64,000 nt of DNA. Origin: Streptacidiphilus rugosus AM-16. GTDB lineage: Bacteria > Actinomycetota > Actinomycetes > Streptomycetales > Streptomycetaceae. The stretch is from assembly GCF_000744655.1 (NCBI RefSeq), contig NZ_JQMJ01000004.1, positions 1,860,001 to 1,924,000 on the forward strand, in the 5' to 3' direction. Shown one piece after another: positions 1 through 8,315 of the stretch (the stretch's first letter is position 1; each line of letters begins with the position of its first letter). Under the pieces are notes generated by a model. That model did no database searches. It had not been told where the DNA came from and saw only the letters and a list, made by a program, of their open reading frames with translations. The translations under genes and the position numbers were made by a program.

Positions 1-99
1 GGACACCCAGGAGCCCCGAACACGGGACTGGTGGGGTCTTCAACAGATGCGAGCGCGACCTGCTCCGTCCGAGGCGCGCAGGCCCGCAGCGCAACTTGT

Positions 100-128
100 A
101 GCATACGGGGACAGCCGTGCACGGTCAA
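100..128 (-). promoter_or_regulatory. Near-consensus vegetative promoter reading out of the left edge
   Basis: On the minus strand TTGACC (123-128) and TATGCT (100-105) are separated by exactly 17 bp, as expected for a housekeeping sigma (HrdB-like) promoter. Transcription would start near 93 and run leftwards to a gene outside the window. Bases 1-250 hold no convincing coding region. In streptomycetes rpsA lies beside this methyltransferase (from memory), so rpsA is a plausible but unverified target. Confidence 0.5.
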
Positions 129-250
129 TGCGGACGCCGCACTGCCGGAAAGGGCCCGGACGGAGTGATGTCTATCGCTCGTACGGGACAATCCGCAAGA
201 CCCTGCGGCCACCTCGTTTGCTACGGCGCCAAGGCTACGCTATCGACGAC

Positions 251-1111
251 ATGATCGATGACACTCCCCCCGAGCCCCTGCCGCAGGCGACCGGCGACGA
301 CGACGCGGACGCCGTCCGCAGGGATTCCGGCGCCGCCGAGAGCAGCCGCGCCAACCGCGGCTGGTGGGACCGGAACGCCGACGAGTACCAGGACGAGCAC
401 GGCTCCTTCCTCGGTGACGCCCGCTTCACCTGGTGCCCCGAGGGCCTGGACGAGGCCGACGCCCGGCTGCTCGGCGACCCGGCCTCGCTGCGCGGTCGCC
501 GGGTGCTGGAGATCGGCGCCGGCGCGGCCCAGTGCTCGCGCTGGCTCGCCGCGCAGGGCGCCCTGCCGGTGGCACTGGACCTCTCGCACCGTCAGTTGCA
601 GCATTCGCTGCGGATCGACCAGCAGCTCGACCGCGAACCGGTCCCCCTGGTCCAGGCGGACGCGACGGAGCTGCCCTTCGCCGACGGCAGCTTCGACCTG
701 GCCTGCTCCGCCTACGGCGCCGTCCCCTTCGCCGCCGACACCGCGCGGCTGATGACCGAGGTGCACCGGGTGGTGCGTCCGGGCGGACACTGGGTCTTCT
801 CGGTGACCCACCCGATCCGCTGGGCCTTCCCCGACGAGCCCGGCCCCGAGGGACTGACGGCGCTCGCCTCCTACTTCGACCGCACGCCCTACGTCGAGGA
901 GGACGACGCCGGCGCGGCGGTCTACGTCGAGCACCACCGCACGATGGGCGACCGGGTGCGCGAGCTGACCCTGGCCGGCTTCCGGCTGGTCGACCTGGTC
1001 GAGCCCGAGTGGCCCGAGGGACTGACCTCAGAGTGGGGCGGCTGGAGTCCCCTGCGCGGCCGTCACATCCCCGGCACGGCGATCTTCGTCTGCGTCAGGG
1101 ACGGGAGTTGA
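251..1111 (+). CDS. Class I SAM-dependent methyltransferase
   Basis: This 286-residue soluble protein has the Rossmann-type methyltransferase core. Motif I (VLEIGAGAAQCSRWL) lies near residues 85-99, an acidic end of strand 2 follows (LDLS), and motif IV-like residues (DLACSAYGAVPF) and post-I segments lie further on. The substrate cannot be told; the family includes small-molecule and cofactor methylases. The ATG at 251 is chosen because upstream codons have no domain content; the roughly 35 residues after it are acidic and poorly conserved in appearance. The last 84 bp overlap antiparallel with the 3' end of the DUF3068 gene on the other strand. Confidence 0.85.
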   Translation: MIDDTPPEPLPQATGDDDADAVRRDSGAAESSRANRGWWDRNADEYQDEHGSFLGDARFTWCPEGLDEADARLLGDPASLRGRRVLEIGAGAAQCSRWLAAQGALPVALDLSHRQLQHSLRIDQQLDREPVPLVQADATELPFADGSFDLACSAYGAVPFAADTARLMTEVHRVVRPGGHWVFSVTHPIRWAFPDEPGPEGLTALASYFDRTPYVEEDDAGAAVYVEHHRTMGDRVRELTLAGFRLVDLVEPEWPEGLTSEWGGWSPLRGRHIPGTAIFVCVRDGS

Positions 1112-2068
1112 GCCGAGCGGCCGGGCCCGCCGCCGGGCCCGGCCCTCGGCCACGAAGGCGAGGCCGAGCAGGACGACACCCAGGGTCGGCAGACCCCAGG
1201 GGAGATAGGTGCTGAGCATCAGCACCAGCGTGCGCTGGCTCTTGACCAGGGCGAGCGCGCTCGCCCTGAAGTCGGGACGGATCTTCACGTCGCCGGAGAA
1301 GATCGTGACCGGGGCCATCCCCGAGGAGGCGGGGAAGCGCAGCTGCTCGTTGTGCAGCTCCTCGCCGTCGACCGGGGCGCCGGTCACCGGGTCGACCCAG
1401 AACTTGCGCACGGTGGTGTACCAGCGCTGGTAGCCCAGGGCGTCGATCTGGGCGGGGGTGATCGCCACGTTCTCCGGCATGGCCTTGGGAAAGGGGACGC
1501 GGGTCCACGGGATGGTCTGCTCGAAGTAGTAGACGGTCAGCCCGTCGAGCTTCTGCCTCCCCTTGTAGTGGATCGGTGCGGAGGCCCGCGTCTGCGGGTC
1601 GAAGTACTGGTAGTCGTGCGGCTGGGTGTCGAAGGGGAACTTGTACTCGACGCCGATCCGGCTGAGCGCGTCGCCGTCCACGCTCTCCCCGCAGCAGTGC
1701 ACCGGCTCCTGGGTACGGGCGTCGAAGACGTAGACCTCGGGGATCGCGGAGAGCCGCTTGCCGTCGTTGCCGAGGACGTAGGAGAGGCCGTCCCAGACGA
1801 CGACGCTGCGGCCGGTGCGACGCTTCTCCGCCTGCGCGGCCGCGGCATCGCCCTTCAGAGTCTGGACGATCGTCACGTGCTGGTGCGGGACGCCGACCAT
1901 CCGGCTGTAGTCGATCAGCGTCGCGTCCTTGGCCTCCAGCACCACGGCCTGGTACTGGTTGTCCGGCACGGCGACCACGCGCGGGTAGACCCAGACGCGC
2001 AGCATCACGCCGAGGACCGCGACGAAGGCCGCGAGCGCGACGAGGACCAGGCTGAGACGGTGGCGCAT
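1028..2068 (-). CDS. DUF3068 domain membrane-anchored protein
   Basis: This 346-residue protein has an N-terminal membrane segment (residues about 5-25), a large extracytoplasmic domain and a second hydrophobic segment near residues 290-315 followed by an Arg-rich cytoplasmic tail. The pattern and motifs (for example YQAVVLEAKDATLIDYS) match DUF3068, a family that includes the actinobacterial PorA-like proteins; function is unknown. The start is the ATG at 2068; a longer open frame upstream overlaps the small gene before it and looks non-coding. It follows the 44-residue membrane protein by 32 bp and is probably co-transcribed with it. Its final 28 codons overlap the methyltransferase gene in antisense. 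Confidence 0.8.
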   Translation of the reverse strand: MRHRLSLVLVALAAFVAVLGVMLRVWVYPRVVAVPDNQYQAVVLEAKDATLIDYSRMVGVPHQHVTIVQTLKGDAAAAQAEKRRTGRSVVVWDGLSYVLGNDGKRLSAIPEVYVFDARTQEPVHCCGESVDGDALSRIGVEYKFPFDTQPHDYQYFDPQTRASAPIHYKGRQKLDGLTVYYFEQTIPWTRVPFPKAMPENVAITPAQIDALGYQRWYTTVRKFWVDPVTGAPVDGEELHNEQLRFPASSGMAPVTIFSGDVKIRPDFRASALALVKSQRTLVLMLSTYLPWGLPTLGVVLLGLAFVAEGRARRRARPLGSTPVPDADEDRRAGDVTAAQGTPAAPL

Positions 2069-2100
2069 CGTTGTTCCGCTCCTCACGCGCTGCTCGCGCA

Positions 2101-2235
2101 CTACGGATGAGCCGGGGCGCTGGTCAGCAGCGGCTTGGCCGAGGTCGGGCCGTTCTGGCTCGCCAGCGGCACGGCGACCAGGGCGAGCAGGACGGCCAGC
2201 ACGGCTCCCGCGACCGCCGCCATCAGCACACGCAC
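2101..2235 (-). CDS. Small membrane protein, SPW_0924-like
   Basis: This is a 44-residue protein made of one transmembrane helix (VAGAVLAVLLALVAVPLA) and a short tail ending KPLLTSAPAHP. I recall the C-terminal KPLLTxxPAH pattern from the streptomycete SPW_0924 family, which usually sits beside the DUF3068 gene; no function is known. The GTG at 2235 is preferred over upstream starts because an AGGGGAG ribosome-binding site precedes it by about eight bases. It is the first gene of a likely two-gene unit with the DUF3068 protein. Confidence 0.65.
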   Translation of the reverse strand: MRVLMAAVAGAVLAVLLALVAVPLASQNGPTSAKPLLTSAPAHP

Positions 2236-2481
2236 GTCGGACAGCTCCCCTCGGCACCGGAGCTCGACAGCCTTGGGAGTCCGGGCAGAAGCGCACCGTA
2301 GCGCCGCGGACCACAAATGAGAACAGGTTCTACCGGGCTCTGCCGCCCGCCTGCCCGCCAGGCCGCCGCATCGGCCACCGGTCGCACCGGCGGGAGAAGG
2401 AGGCGGACGAACGGTCCGTCAGTTCCTCGATCCGGGACGACTGGCAGGGGACCCTGTCATGGTCGGAAGGACAGTCGCAGC

Positions 2482-2594
2482 TCCTCGGGGGCGCGAGGAA
2501 CTGCGCGCGAGACCACCCGACGGGACGGTGCCCCGAACGCGCAGGGCCGTCCGCCCGGAGTGGTCGCTCGCGCAGCTCCCCGCGCCCCCGAGGG
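2482..2594. repeat. Dispersed inverted-repeat element, copy A
   Basis: Two imperfect arms of about 35 bp (2482-2516 and 2560-2594) are inverted relative to each other around a 43-bp centre. Each arm carries the core GGGGCGCGAGGAACTGCGCG or a close variant. Related copies lie at 29936-30047, 39395-39676 and 60188-60251. This copy fills the gene-poor stretch 2236-2623, beyond the polA stop, where I see no coding region. Such elements can fold into long hairpins and may act in termination or mRNA protection; that role is inference. Confidence 0.75.
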
Positions 2595-2623
2595 TGTCGC
2601 CGGGCCGGCCCGGCGGAGCCGGA

Positions 2624-5395
2624 TCAGTGGCCCGCGTCCTCCCAGTTCGCGCCCGCGCCGACGGAGACGTCCAGCGGGGCGCGCAGCGGGTACGCGCCGG
2701 CCATCTCGCGGCGGACCAGCTCCTCGACCTGCGCCCGCTCGCCGGGGGCGATCTCCAGCACGATCTCGTCGTGCACCTGGAGCAGCATCCGCGAGACCAG
2801 GCCGGCCTCGCGCAGCGCCGCGTCGACCTTGAGCATGGCGATCTTGACGATGTCCGCCGCCGAACCCTGGATCGGCGCGTTGAGCGCCATCCGCTCCGCC
2901 ATCTCGCGGCGCTGGCGGTTGTCGCTGTTCAGATCCGGCAGGTACCGGCGGCGGCCCAGCAGCGTCTCGGTGTAGCCGGTGCCGCGGGCCTCCTCGACGA
3001 CGCGCTGCAGGTAGTCCCTGACGCCGCCGAAGCGCTCGAAGTAGGTGTCCATCAGGCGGCGCGCCTCGGCGGCCTCGATGCCGAGCTGCTGCGAGAGACC
3101 GAAGGCGGAGAGGCCGTAGGCCAACCCGTAGGACATGGCCTTCACCTTGCGCCGCATCTCCGCGTCGACCGCGCCGGGCTCGACGCCGAAGACGTACGAG
3201 CCGACCGTGGTGTGCAGATCCTCGCCGGAGGCGAACGCGGCCAGCAGACCCTCGTCCTCGGAGAGGTGGGCCATCACCCGGAGCTCGATCTGGCTGTAGT
3301 CGGCGGTCAGCAGCGTCTCGAAGCCCTCGCCCACGACGAAGGCCCGGCGGATCATCCGGCCCTCCTCGGTGCGGACCGGGATGTTCTGCAGGTTCGGGTC
3401 GGTGGAGGAGAGACGTCCCGTCGCGGCCACCATCTGGTTGAAGGTGGTGTGGATCCGGCCTCCGGCCGCGACCGTCTTGATCAGGCCCTCGACGGTGCTG
3501 CGCAGCCTGGTCTGGTCGCGGTGGCGCAGCAGGATGACCGGGAGCTCGTGCTCGGTCTGCCCGGAGAGCCAGGTCAGCGCGTCGGCATCGGTCGTGTATC
3601 CGGTCTTGATCTTCTTGGTCTTCGGCAGGCCGAGCTCGTTGAAGAGGATCTCCTGGAGCTGCTTGGGCGAGCCGAGGTTGAACTCGTGGCCGACCGCGTG
3701 GTGGGCCTCCTTGACCGCCCGCTGGACCGCGGCGCCGAACTGGATCTCCAGCTGGGTCAGCCACTCGCGGTCGGCGGCGATGCCGGTGCGCTCCATCCGG
3801 GCCAGCAGCTCGGCGATCGGCAGCTCGAGATCCCGCATCAGGCCGAGCGCGTTCTCCTGGGCGAGCCTGGCCTCCAGCACCTCACCGAGGTCGAGCACGG
3901 TGCGCGCCTGGACCATCAGCAGCTCGGCGGCGGCTGCGGCCTCGTCCTCCTCGGAGGCCTCGTCGCCGAAGGCGAGCTGGCCCGCGTCGGCGGCCGCGGC
4001 GGAGCCGAGCGTGCGGCCGAGGTACTCCTCCGCCAGCACGTCGAGGCCGAAGGTGCGGCGTCCCGGCTTCTCCAGGTAGGCCGCGAGGGCGCTGTCGCCC
4101 TCGACGCCGGCGACCTGCCAGCCGTGCTCGGCGAAGGCGCGCTGGACCTGCTTGGCGATGTGCAGCGCCTTGGGGCGCGAGGCGTCGGCGAGCCAGGCGG
4201 CCAGCGCCCGCTCGTCGGCCTCGGCGAGCGCGGTCGGGTCGAACCAGGCGGCGGGACCCTCGGCGACGGCCAGCGCCACCGCCTTGACGTGGCCCTCGCC
4301 CAGCGACCAGCTGTAGTCCGCGGCGAGGCCGACGCGGGCCTCGGCGGCGTGTTCGGCGATCCAGGCCGCCAGGGCGCCCTCGGCGGTCAGCAGTGTGCCG
4401 TGGATGTCGACCCCGGGGCCGGACGCGGCGGCGGCCGTCTCGGCGCCGGCGGAGCCCGCGCCCGGGTCGACCGCGAACAGGCGGTCACGCAGCTGCTGGT
4501 TGCGGAACTCCAGGGCGTCCAGCAGCAGCGTGGTGGCCGGGACGTCGTAGGGCCTGCGGTCCAGATCGGCCAGGCCGAGCGGCAGCTCGACGTCGCGGAT
4601 CAGCTCGGTGAGCTCGCGGTTGCGCTTGACGTCCTCCAGGCCGGCCCGGAGCTTCTCGCCGATCTTGCCCTTGACCTCCTCGGCGTGGGCGACCAGCTCG
4701 GCGAAGGAGCCGTACTGGTTGATCCACTTGGCGGCCGTCTTCTCGCCGACGCCGGGGATGCCGGGCAGGTTGTCCGACGGGTCCCCGCGCAGCGCGGCCA
4801 GATCCGGGTACTGGGCCGGGGTGACGCCGTACTTCTCGAACACCTTCTCGGGGGTGTACCGGGTGAACTCGGAGACGCCCTTGGTCGGGTAGAGCACCGT
4901 GACGTGCTCGCCGACCAGCTGCAGCGCGTCGCGGTCCCCGGTGAGGATCAGCACCTCCCAGCCGTCGGCCGCCGCCTCGGTGGCGAGGGTGGCGATGATG
5001 TCGTCGGCCTCGTACTCGGTGGAGCGCAGGTGTGGCACCTTGAGGGCGTCGAGCAGCTCGCCGACCAGCTCGACCTGGCCGCGGAAGCCCTCCGGCGAGG
5101 CGGAGCGGGTGGCCTTGTAGTCCGGGTAGATGGCGGCGCGGAAGGTCTTGCGCGAGACGTCGAAGGCGACGGCGAAGTGCGTCGGGGCCTCGTCCCGCAG
5201 GATGTTGGCGAGCATCGAGGTGAAGCCGTAGACCGCGTTGGTCGGCTGGCCGGTGGCGGTGCTGAAGTTCTCCTCGGGGAGGGCGTAGAAGGCGCGATAG
5301 GCCATCGAATGGCCGTCCATGAGCAGCAGCCGCCCCCGGGCGCCGCCGGACGCGCCCGCCGAACCGACCGCCGTCGCTGCCTTACTGCCTGCCAT
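2624..5395 (-). CDS. polA: DNA polymerase I
   Basis: This 923-residue protein is a complete family A polymerase for gap filling, Okazaki fragment maturation and repair. The N-terminal 5'-3' exonuclease/FEN domain (residues about 20-310) shows GHSMAYRAFYAL, VAFDVSRKTFR and the helix-hairpin-helix GIPGVGEKTAAKW. The middle domain corresponds to the 3'-5' exonuclease fold but its first acidic motif is not recognisable (ADYSWSLG at that place), so proofreading is probably absent, as in several actinobacterial enzymes. The polymerase domain has DPNLQNIPVRTEEG, DYSQIELRVMAHLS and the catalytic HDEIVLE. The ATG at 5395 has only a weak ribosome-binding site. Confidence 0.97.
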   Translation of the reverse strand: MAGSKAATAVGSAGASGGARGRLLLMDGHSMAYRAFYALPEENFSTATGQPTNAVYGFTSMLANILRDEAPTHFAVAFDVSRKTFRAAIYPDYKATRSASPEGFRGQVELVGELLDALKVPHLRSTEYEADDIIATLATEAAADGWEVLILTGDRDALQLVGEHVTVLYPTKGVSEFTRYTPEKVFEKYGVTPAQYPDLAALRGDPSDNLPGIPGVGEKTAAKWINQYGSFAELVAHAEEVKGKIGEKLRAGLEDVKRNRELTELIRDVELPLGLADLDRRPYDVPATTLLLDALEFRNQQLRDRLFAVDPGAGSAGAETAAAASGPGVDIHGTLLTAEGALAAWIAEHAAEARVGLAADYSWSLGEGHVKAVALAVAEGPAAWFDPTALAEADERALAAWLADASRPKALHIAKQVQRAFAEHGWQVAGVEGDSALAAYLEKPGRRTFGLDVLAEEYLGRTLGSAAAADAGQLAFGDEASEEDEAAAAAELLMVQARTVLDLGEVLEARLAQENALGLMRDLELPIAELLARMERTGIAADREWLTQLEIQFGAAVQRAVKEAHHAVGHEFNLGSPKQLQEILFNELGLPKTKKIKTGYTTDADALTWLSGQTEHELPVILLRHRDQTRLRSTVEGLIKTVAAGGRIHTTFNQMVAATGRLSSTDPNLQNIPVRTEEGRMIRRAFVVGEGFETLLTADYSQIELRVMAHLSEDEGLLAAFASGEDLHTTVGSYVFGVEPGAVDAEMRRKVKAMSYGLAYGLSAFGLSQQLGIEAAEARRLMDTYFERFGGVRDYLQRVVEEARGTGYTETLLGRRRYLPDLNSDNRQRREMAERMALNAPIQGSAADIVKIAMLKVDAALREAGLVSRMLLQVHDEIVLEIAPGERAQVEELVRREMAGAYPLRAPLDVSVGAGANWEDAGH

Positions 5396-5565
5396 CGCCT
5401 GCCACCCACCGCTCTGCCGACTGCTTGCTTGCTCCCGAAATCCTATGGCCCGGCACCGACAGATCGGGCCGCCCCGGACACGTGCCGCGATCCCCGCAAC
5501 GAGTGGGGCGGCGGGGCGTCGTACGATCGCACCGGATCACGCACGACGACGGCGTCAGGAGCAGC

Positions 5566-6048
5566 ATGTCCGACTTGTCCGAGCAGACCGGCCCCACCCC
5601 CGAGCACGGCCCCGAGCTGAAGGTCCCGCAGGACGTGCTGGACCACTTCGCCAAGCTGGGCGTGAACCCGGAGACCTTCTCCGGCGGCCACCTCGGCGAG
5701 CGGCTGGGCATCCGGGTCGTCGAGGCCTCTCCGGAGCGCGTGGTCGGCACCATGCCGGTCGAGGGCAACCAGCAGCCCTACGGACTGCTCCACGGCGGCG
5801 CGTCCGCCGCGCTCGCGGAGACGATCGGCTCGGTCGGCGCGATGCTGCACGCGGGGCCGGGCCGCTACGCGGTCGGCGTGGACCTGAACGCGACGCACCA
5901 CCGCTCGGCGACCTCCGGCCTGGTCACCGGGGTGGCCACGGCGGTGTTCCGCGGCCGCACGGCGGCGACCTACGAGATCGCCATCACGGACGACCAGGGC
6001 CGCCGGATCACCAGCTGCCGGCTGACCTGCATGCTGCGCGACCTCTGA
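5566..6048 (+). CDS. PaaI-family hotdog thioesterase
   Basis: This 160-residue protein has the hotdog fold signature HGGASAALAETIGSVGA (residues about 74-90), with the HGG turn and catalytic-position acidic residue typical of PaaI/DUF4442-like acyl-CoA thioesterases. Substrate is likely an aromatic or short-chain acyl-CoA, which the sequence cannot specify. The ATG at 5566 is supported by AGGAG five bases upstream; an in-frame upstream extension lacks domain content. It is divergent from polA, and a perfect short hairpin follows it at 6067-6085. Confidence 0.88.
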   Translation: MSDLSEQTGPTPEHGPELKVPQDVLDHFAKLGVNPETFSGGHLGERLGIRVVEASPERVVGTMPVEGNQQPYGLLHGGASAALAETIGSVGAMLHAGPGRYAVGVDLNATHHRSATSGLVTGVATAVFRGRTAATYEIAITDDQGRRITSCRLTCMLRDL

Positions 6049-6066
6049 CCCGACCGCGCGCGTTTG

Positions 6067-6085
6067 GCCCGGCCCCCGGCCGGGC
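6067..6085 (+). terminator. Compact hairpin after thioesterase gene
   Basis: A perfect 8-bp GC stem (6067-6074 with 6078-6085) closes a 3-base loop 19 bp past the stop codon. There is no U-tract, as is common in high-GC actinobacteria. Confidence 0.5.
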
Positions 6086-6135
6086 AACAAGCGACCGTCC
6101 ACGGGAGTCCCGGCGGGCGGAGGGGGCACGGGGCG

Positions 6136-6801
6136 ATGTCGCGAAGCGACCGAAGACGGGCCGGGGACGAACGTCCGGCGGAGTACGCGCACACCGGCGC
6201 GATCAGTGAGCCCGAGCTGGTCTGGGGCGACCAGGCGAGCGCCCCGGTGACCCAGCTGAGCGTCTCGGGGGGCAGCCGGCTGGAGCGCCGCGTGGGCTCG
6301 TGGTGGAGCGGGCTGAGCCGGCCGCGCCGCGCCGCCGCCCTGCTCGCACCGCCCGTGCTGCTCGCGGTGACGCTCTATCTGCTGGCCCCTCAGCCCGGCG
6401 CGCCCCAGGCGACCCCCTGGCCGGCCCTCTACGCCTCGGTTGTCTACCAGGGCAGCGTCACCCGGGCGGTGGCGATCCCGCGCGGCACCGTCTTCGTCGT
6501 CGGCGTCACCAACCGCGACACGGCCACCATGACGATCGGTCAGATCACGCAGCCCTACCGGGGCCTGACGTTCCACCCGGAGCCCCCGCTGCCGATCCCG
6601 GTGCAACAGGGACAGACCGTCTTCATCCAACTCTTCGCGGTCGTACAGGACTGCTCGAAGATTCCCGGAAACGACGCGATGCCCTTCATCGACGTCACCT
6701 TCAGTAACATCCGCGCAATCCAGACGGAAAGCGAAATACTCGGCGACCGATATACCGCCGACCTGCACCAGGCCATGACCGCCGCCTGCCGTCGAACCTG
6801 A
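6136..6801 (+). CDS. Single-pass membrane protein of unknown function
   Basis: I do not recognise this 221-residue protein. It has a charged cytoplasmic N-terminus (residues 1-70), one transmembrane segment (AALLAPPVLLAVTLYLL, about 75-91) and an extracytoplasmic domain of about 125 residues with two cysteines (one in VVQDCSK, one in AACRRT) that could pair. The ATG at 6136 follows a GGAGGGGG ribosome-binding site at about a dozen bases. It is 88 bp downstream of the thioesterase gene, with a hairpin between, so separate transcription is possible. The extracytoplasmic domain looks beta-rich and could bind a ligand, but this is a guess. Confidence 0.7.
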   Translation: MSRSDRRRAGDERPAEYAHTGAISEPELVWGDQASAPVTQLSVSGGSRLERRVGSWWSGLSRPRRAAALLAPPVLLAVTLYLLAPQPGAPQATPWPALYASVVYQGSVTRAVAIPRGTVFVVGVTNRDTATMTIGQITQPYRGLTFHPEPPLPIPVQQGQTVFIQLFAVVQDCSKIPGNDAMPFIDVTFSNIRAIQTESEILGDRYTADLHQAMTAACRRT

Positions 6802-6882
6802 AGTCTCAAATCTTCCTCAGCTCATAACAACCGCATCACATACCGACGCAACCGCTCCCGAAGGCGCACAGTGGAGCCCTAA

Positions 6883-6900
6883 AGTCACCGCCAGTCACCG
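6883..6900. repeat. Direct repeat AGTCACCG upstream of the liv operon
   Basis: The octamer AGTCACCG occurs at 6883-6890 and 6893-6900, a 10-bp period that places both copies on one DNA face, 66-83 bp before the binding-protein start. It may be a regulator site; I have no known consensus to match it to. Confidence 0.3.
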
Positions 6901-6965
6901 CGCCATCGGTACGACAGGTCGGGGCCTGCGCGCGGTTCGACCCTCGCAACAGAGGAAGGACTCAC

Positions 6966-8192
6966 GTGCGCAACCGTTCCCTGCTCGTGCTGACCGCCAT
7001 CGCGGCCACCACCACGCTCACCCTCACCGCTTGTGGTTCCCGCGCCAGCAGCACCGGAGGCGGCGGCAGCAGCAGCACCGTCACCATCGGTGTCGACGCT
7101 CCGCTGACCGGTTCGCTCTCCGCGCTGGGCCTCGGTATCCAGAACTCGGTCGACCTGGCGATCAAGAACGCCAACAAGACCAACGAGGTCCCCGGCATCA
7201 CCTTCAAGATCGAGGCGCTGGACGACAAGAAGTCGCCGCAGCAGGGTCAGCAGAACGCGACCACCCTCGTCGCCGACTCCAGCGTGGTCGGCGTGGTCGG
7301 CCCGCTGAACTCCAGTGTCGCCGGCTCGATGCAGAAGGTGTTCAACGACGCCAACCTCGTCGAGGTCTCGCCCGCCAACACCGGCGTGCCGCTCACCCAG
7401 GGCCCGGACTGGGCCAAGGGCGTCAAGGTCCGTCCGTTCAAGTCCTACTTCCGCACCGCCACCACGGACGCCATCCAGGGTCCGTTCGCGGCCACGTACG
7501 CGTACAACGACCTGGGCAAGAAGAAGGTCTACCTGGTCGACAACCAGCTCGCCTACGGCGTGGGCCTGGTCGGCACCTTCAAGGACGAGTTCACCAAGCT
7601 CGGCGGCACCGTCGTGGGCCAGGACCACGTCGTGGACGGCGCCAGCGACTACTCCGCCACCGTGGCGAAGATCAAGGCGTCCGGCGCCGACTTCGTCTAC
7701 TTCGGCGGCGAGTACCCGGACTCCGGCCCGCTCACCAAGCAGCTCAAGGACGCCGGCGTCAACATCCCGCTCGAGGGCGGCGACGGCATGTTCGACCCGA
7801 AGTACATCGACCTGGCCCAGGGCAAGGCCGAGGGCGACCTCGCCACCTCCGTCGGCGCGCCGGTCGAGAGCCTGGACTCCGCCAAGAAGTTCATCTCGGA
7901 CTACAACGCGGCCGGCTACAAGGACCCGTACGCGGCCTACGGCGGCTACTCCTACGACAGCGCCTGGGCGATCATCGAGGCCGTCAAGGCCGTGGTCAAC
8001 GCCAACAACGGCAAGCTGCCCAGCAACCCGCGCGCCGCGATCGAGGCCGCCATGGCCAACGTCAACTTCCAGGGCGTGACCGGCACGGTCTCCTTCGACC
8101 AGTACGGCGACGCGACCAACAAGCAGCTGACGGTCTACGGCGTCAAGGGCGGCAAGTGGGTCGCCATCAAGAGCGGCTCCTTCACCGGCTGA
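6966..8192 (+). CDS. livK: Branched-chain amino acid ABC transporter, substrate-binding lipoprotein
   Basis: This 408-residue protein starts with a lipoprotein signal peptide with lipobox LTAC (Cys at about residue 22), then a Ser/Gly-rich linker and a type I periplasmic-binding (Leu/Ile/Val-binding) domain: VTIGVDAPLTGSLSALG, VVGVVGPLNSSVAGS, and a C-terminal lobe with YAAYGGYSYDSAWAIIEAV. It captures branched-chain or related amino acids outside the membrane and delivers them to the LivH/LivM channel encoded next. The GTG at 6966 has GAGGAAGGA upstream. A perfect hairpin (8212-8248) separates it from livH. Confidence 0.93.
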   Translation: MRNRSLLVLTAIAATTTLTLTACGSRASSTGGGGSSSTVTIGVDAPLTGSLSALGLGIQNSVDLAIKNANKTNEVPGITFKIEALDDKKSPQQGQQNATTLVADSSVVGVVGPLNSSVAGSMQKVFNDANLVEVSPANTGVPLTQGPDWAKGVKVRPFKSYFRTATTDAIQGPFAATYAYNDLGKKKVYLVDNQLAYGVGLVGTFKDEFTKLGGTVVGQDHVVDGASDYSATVAKIKASGADFVYFGGEYPDSGPLTKQLKDAGVNIPLEGGDGMFDPKYIDLAQGKAEGDLATSVGAPVESLDSAKKFISDYNAAGYKDPYAAYGGYSYDSAWAIIEAVKAVVNANNGKLPSNPRAAIEAAMANVNFQGVTGTVSFDQYGDATNKQLTVYGVKGGKWVAIKSGSFTG

Positions 8193-8211
8193 CGCTCCCG
8201 CACCAACCCCG

Positions 8212-8248
8212 CCGCGCGGGGGCGCGCAACCGCAGCGCCCCCGCGCGG
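8212..8248 (+). terminator. Intercistronic hairpin between livK and livH
   Basis: Perfect 14-bp GC stem (8212-8225 with 8235-8248) with a 9-base loop lies in the livK-livH gap. By position it is a candidate for partial termination or mRNA stabilisation that gives more binding protein than membrane components; that role is inferred from other ABC operons. Confidence 0.6.
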
Positions 8249-8315
8249 TTCCATACCCGCCACCCTTGCGGGCCCAAGCTTTCCCAGCGAACACTCGAAC
8301 TCTCGGAGGCCGGCG

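Noticed and set aside
2317-2600. Coding region on the plus strand in the gap between the small membrane gene and polA
   Set aside because: The frame is Arg/Pro-rich, has no start with a ribosome-binding site, and is explained by the inverted-repeat element.
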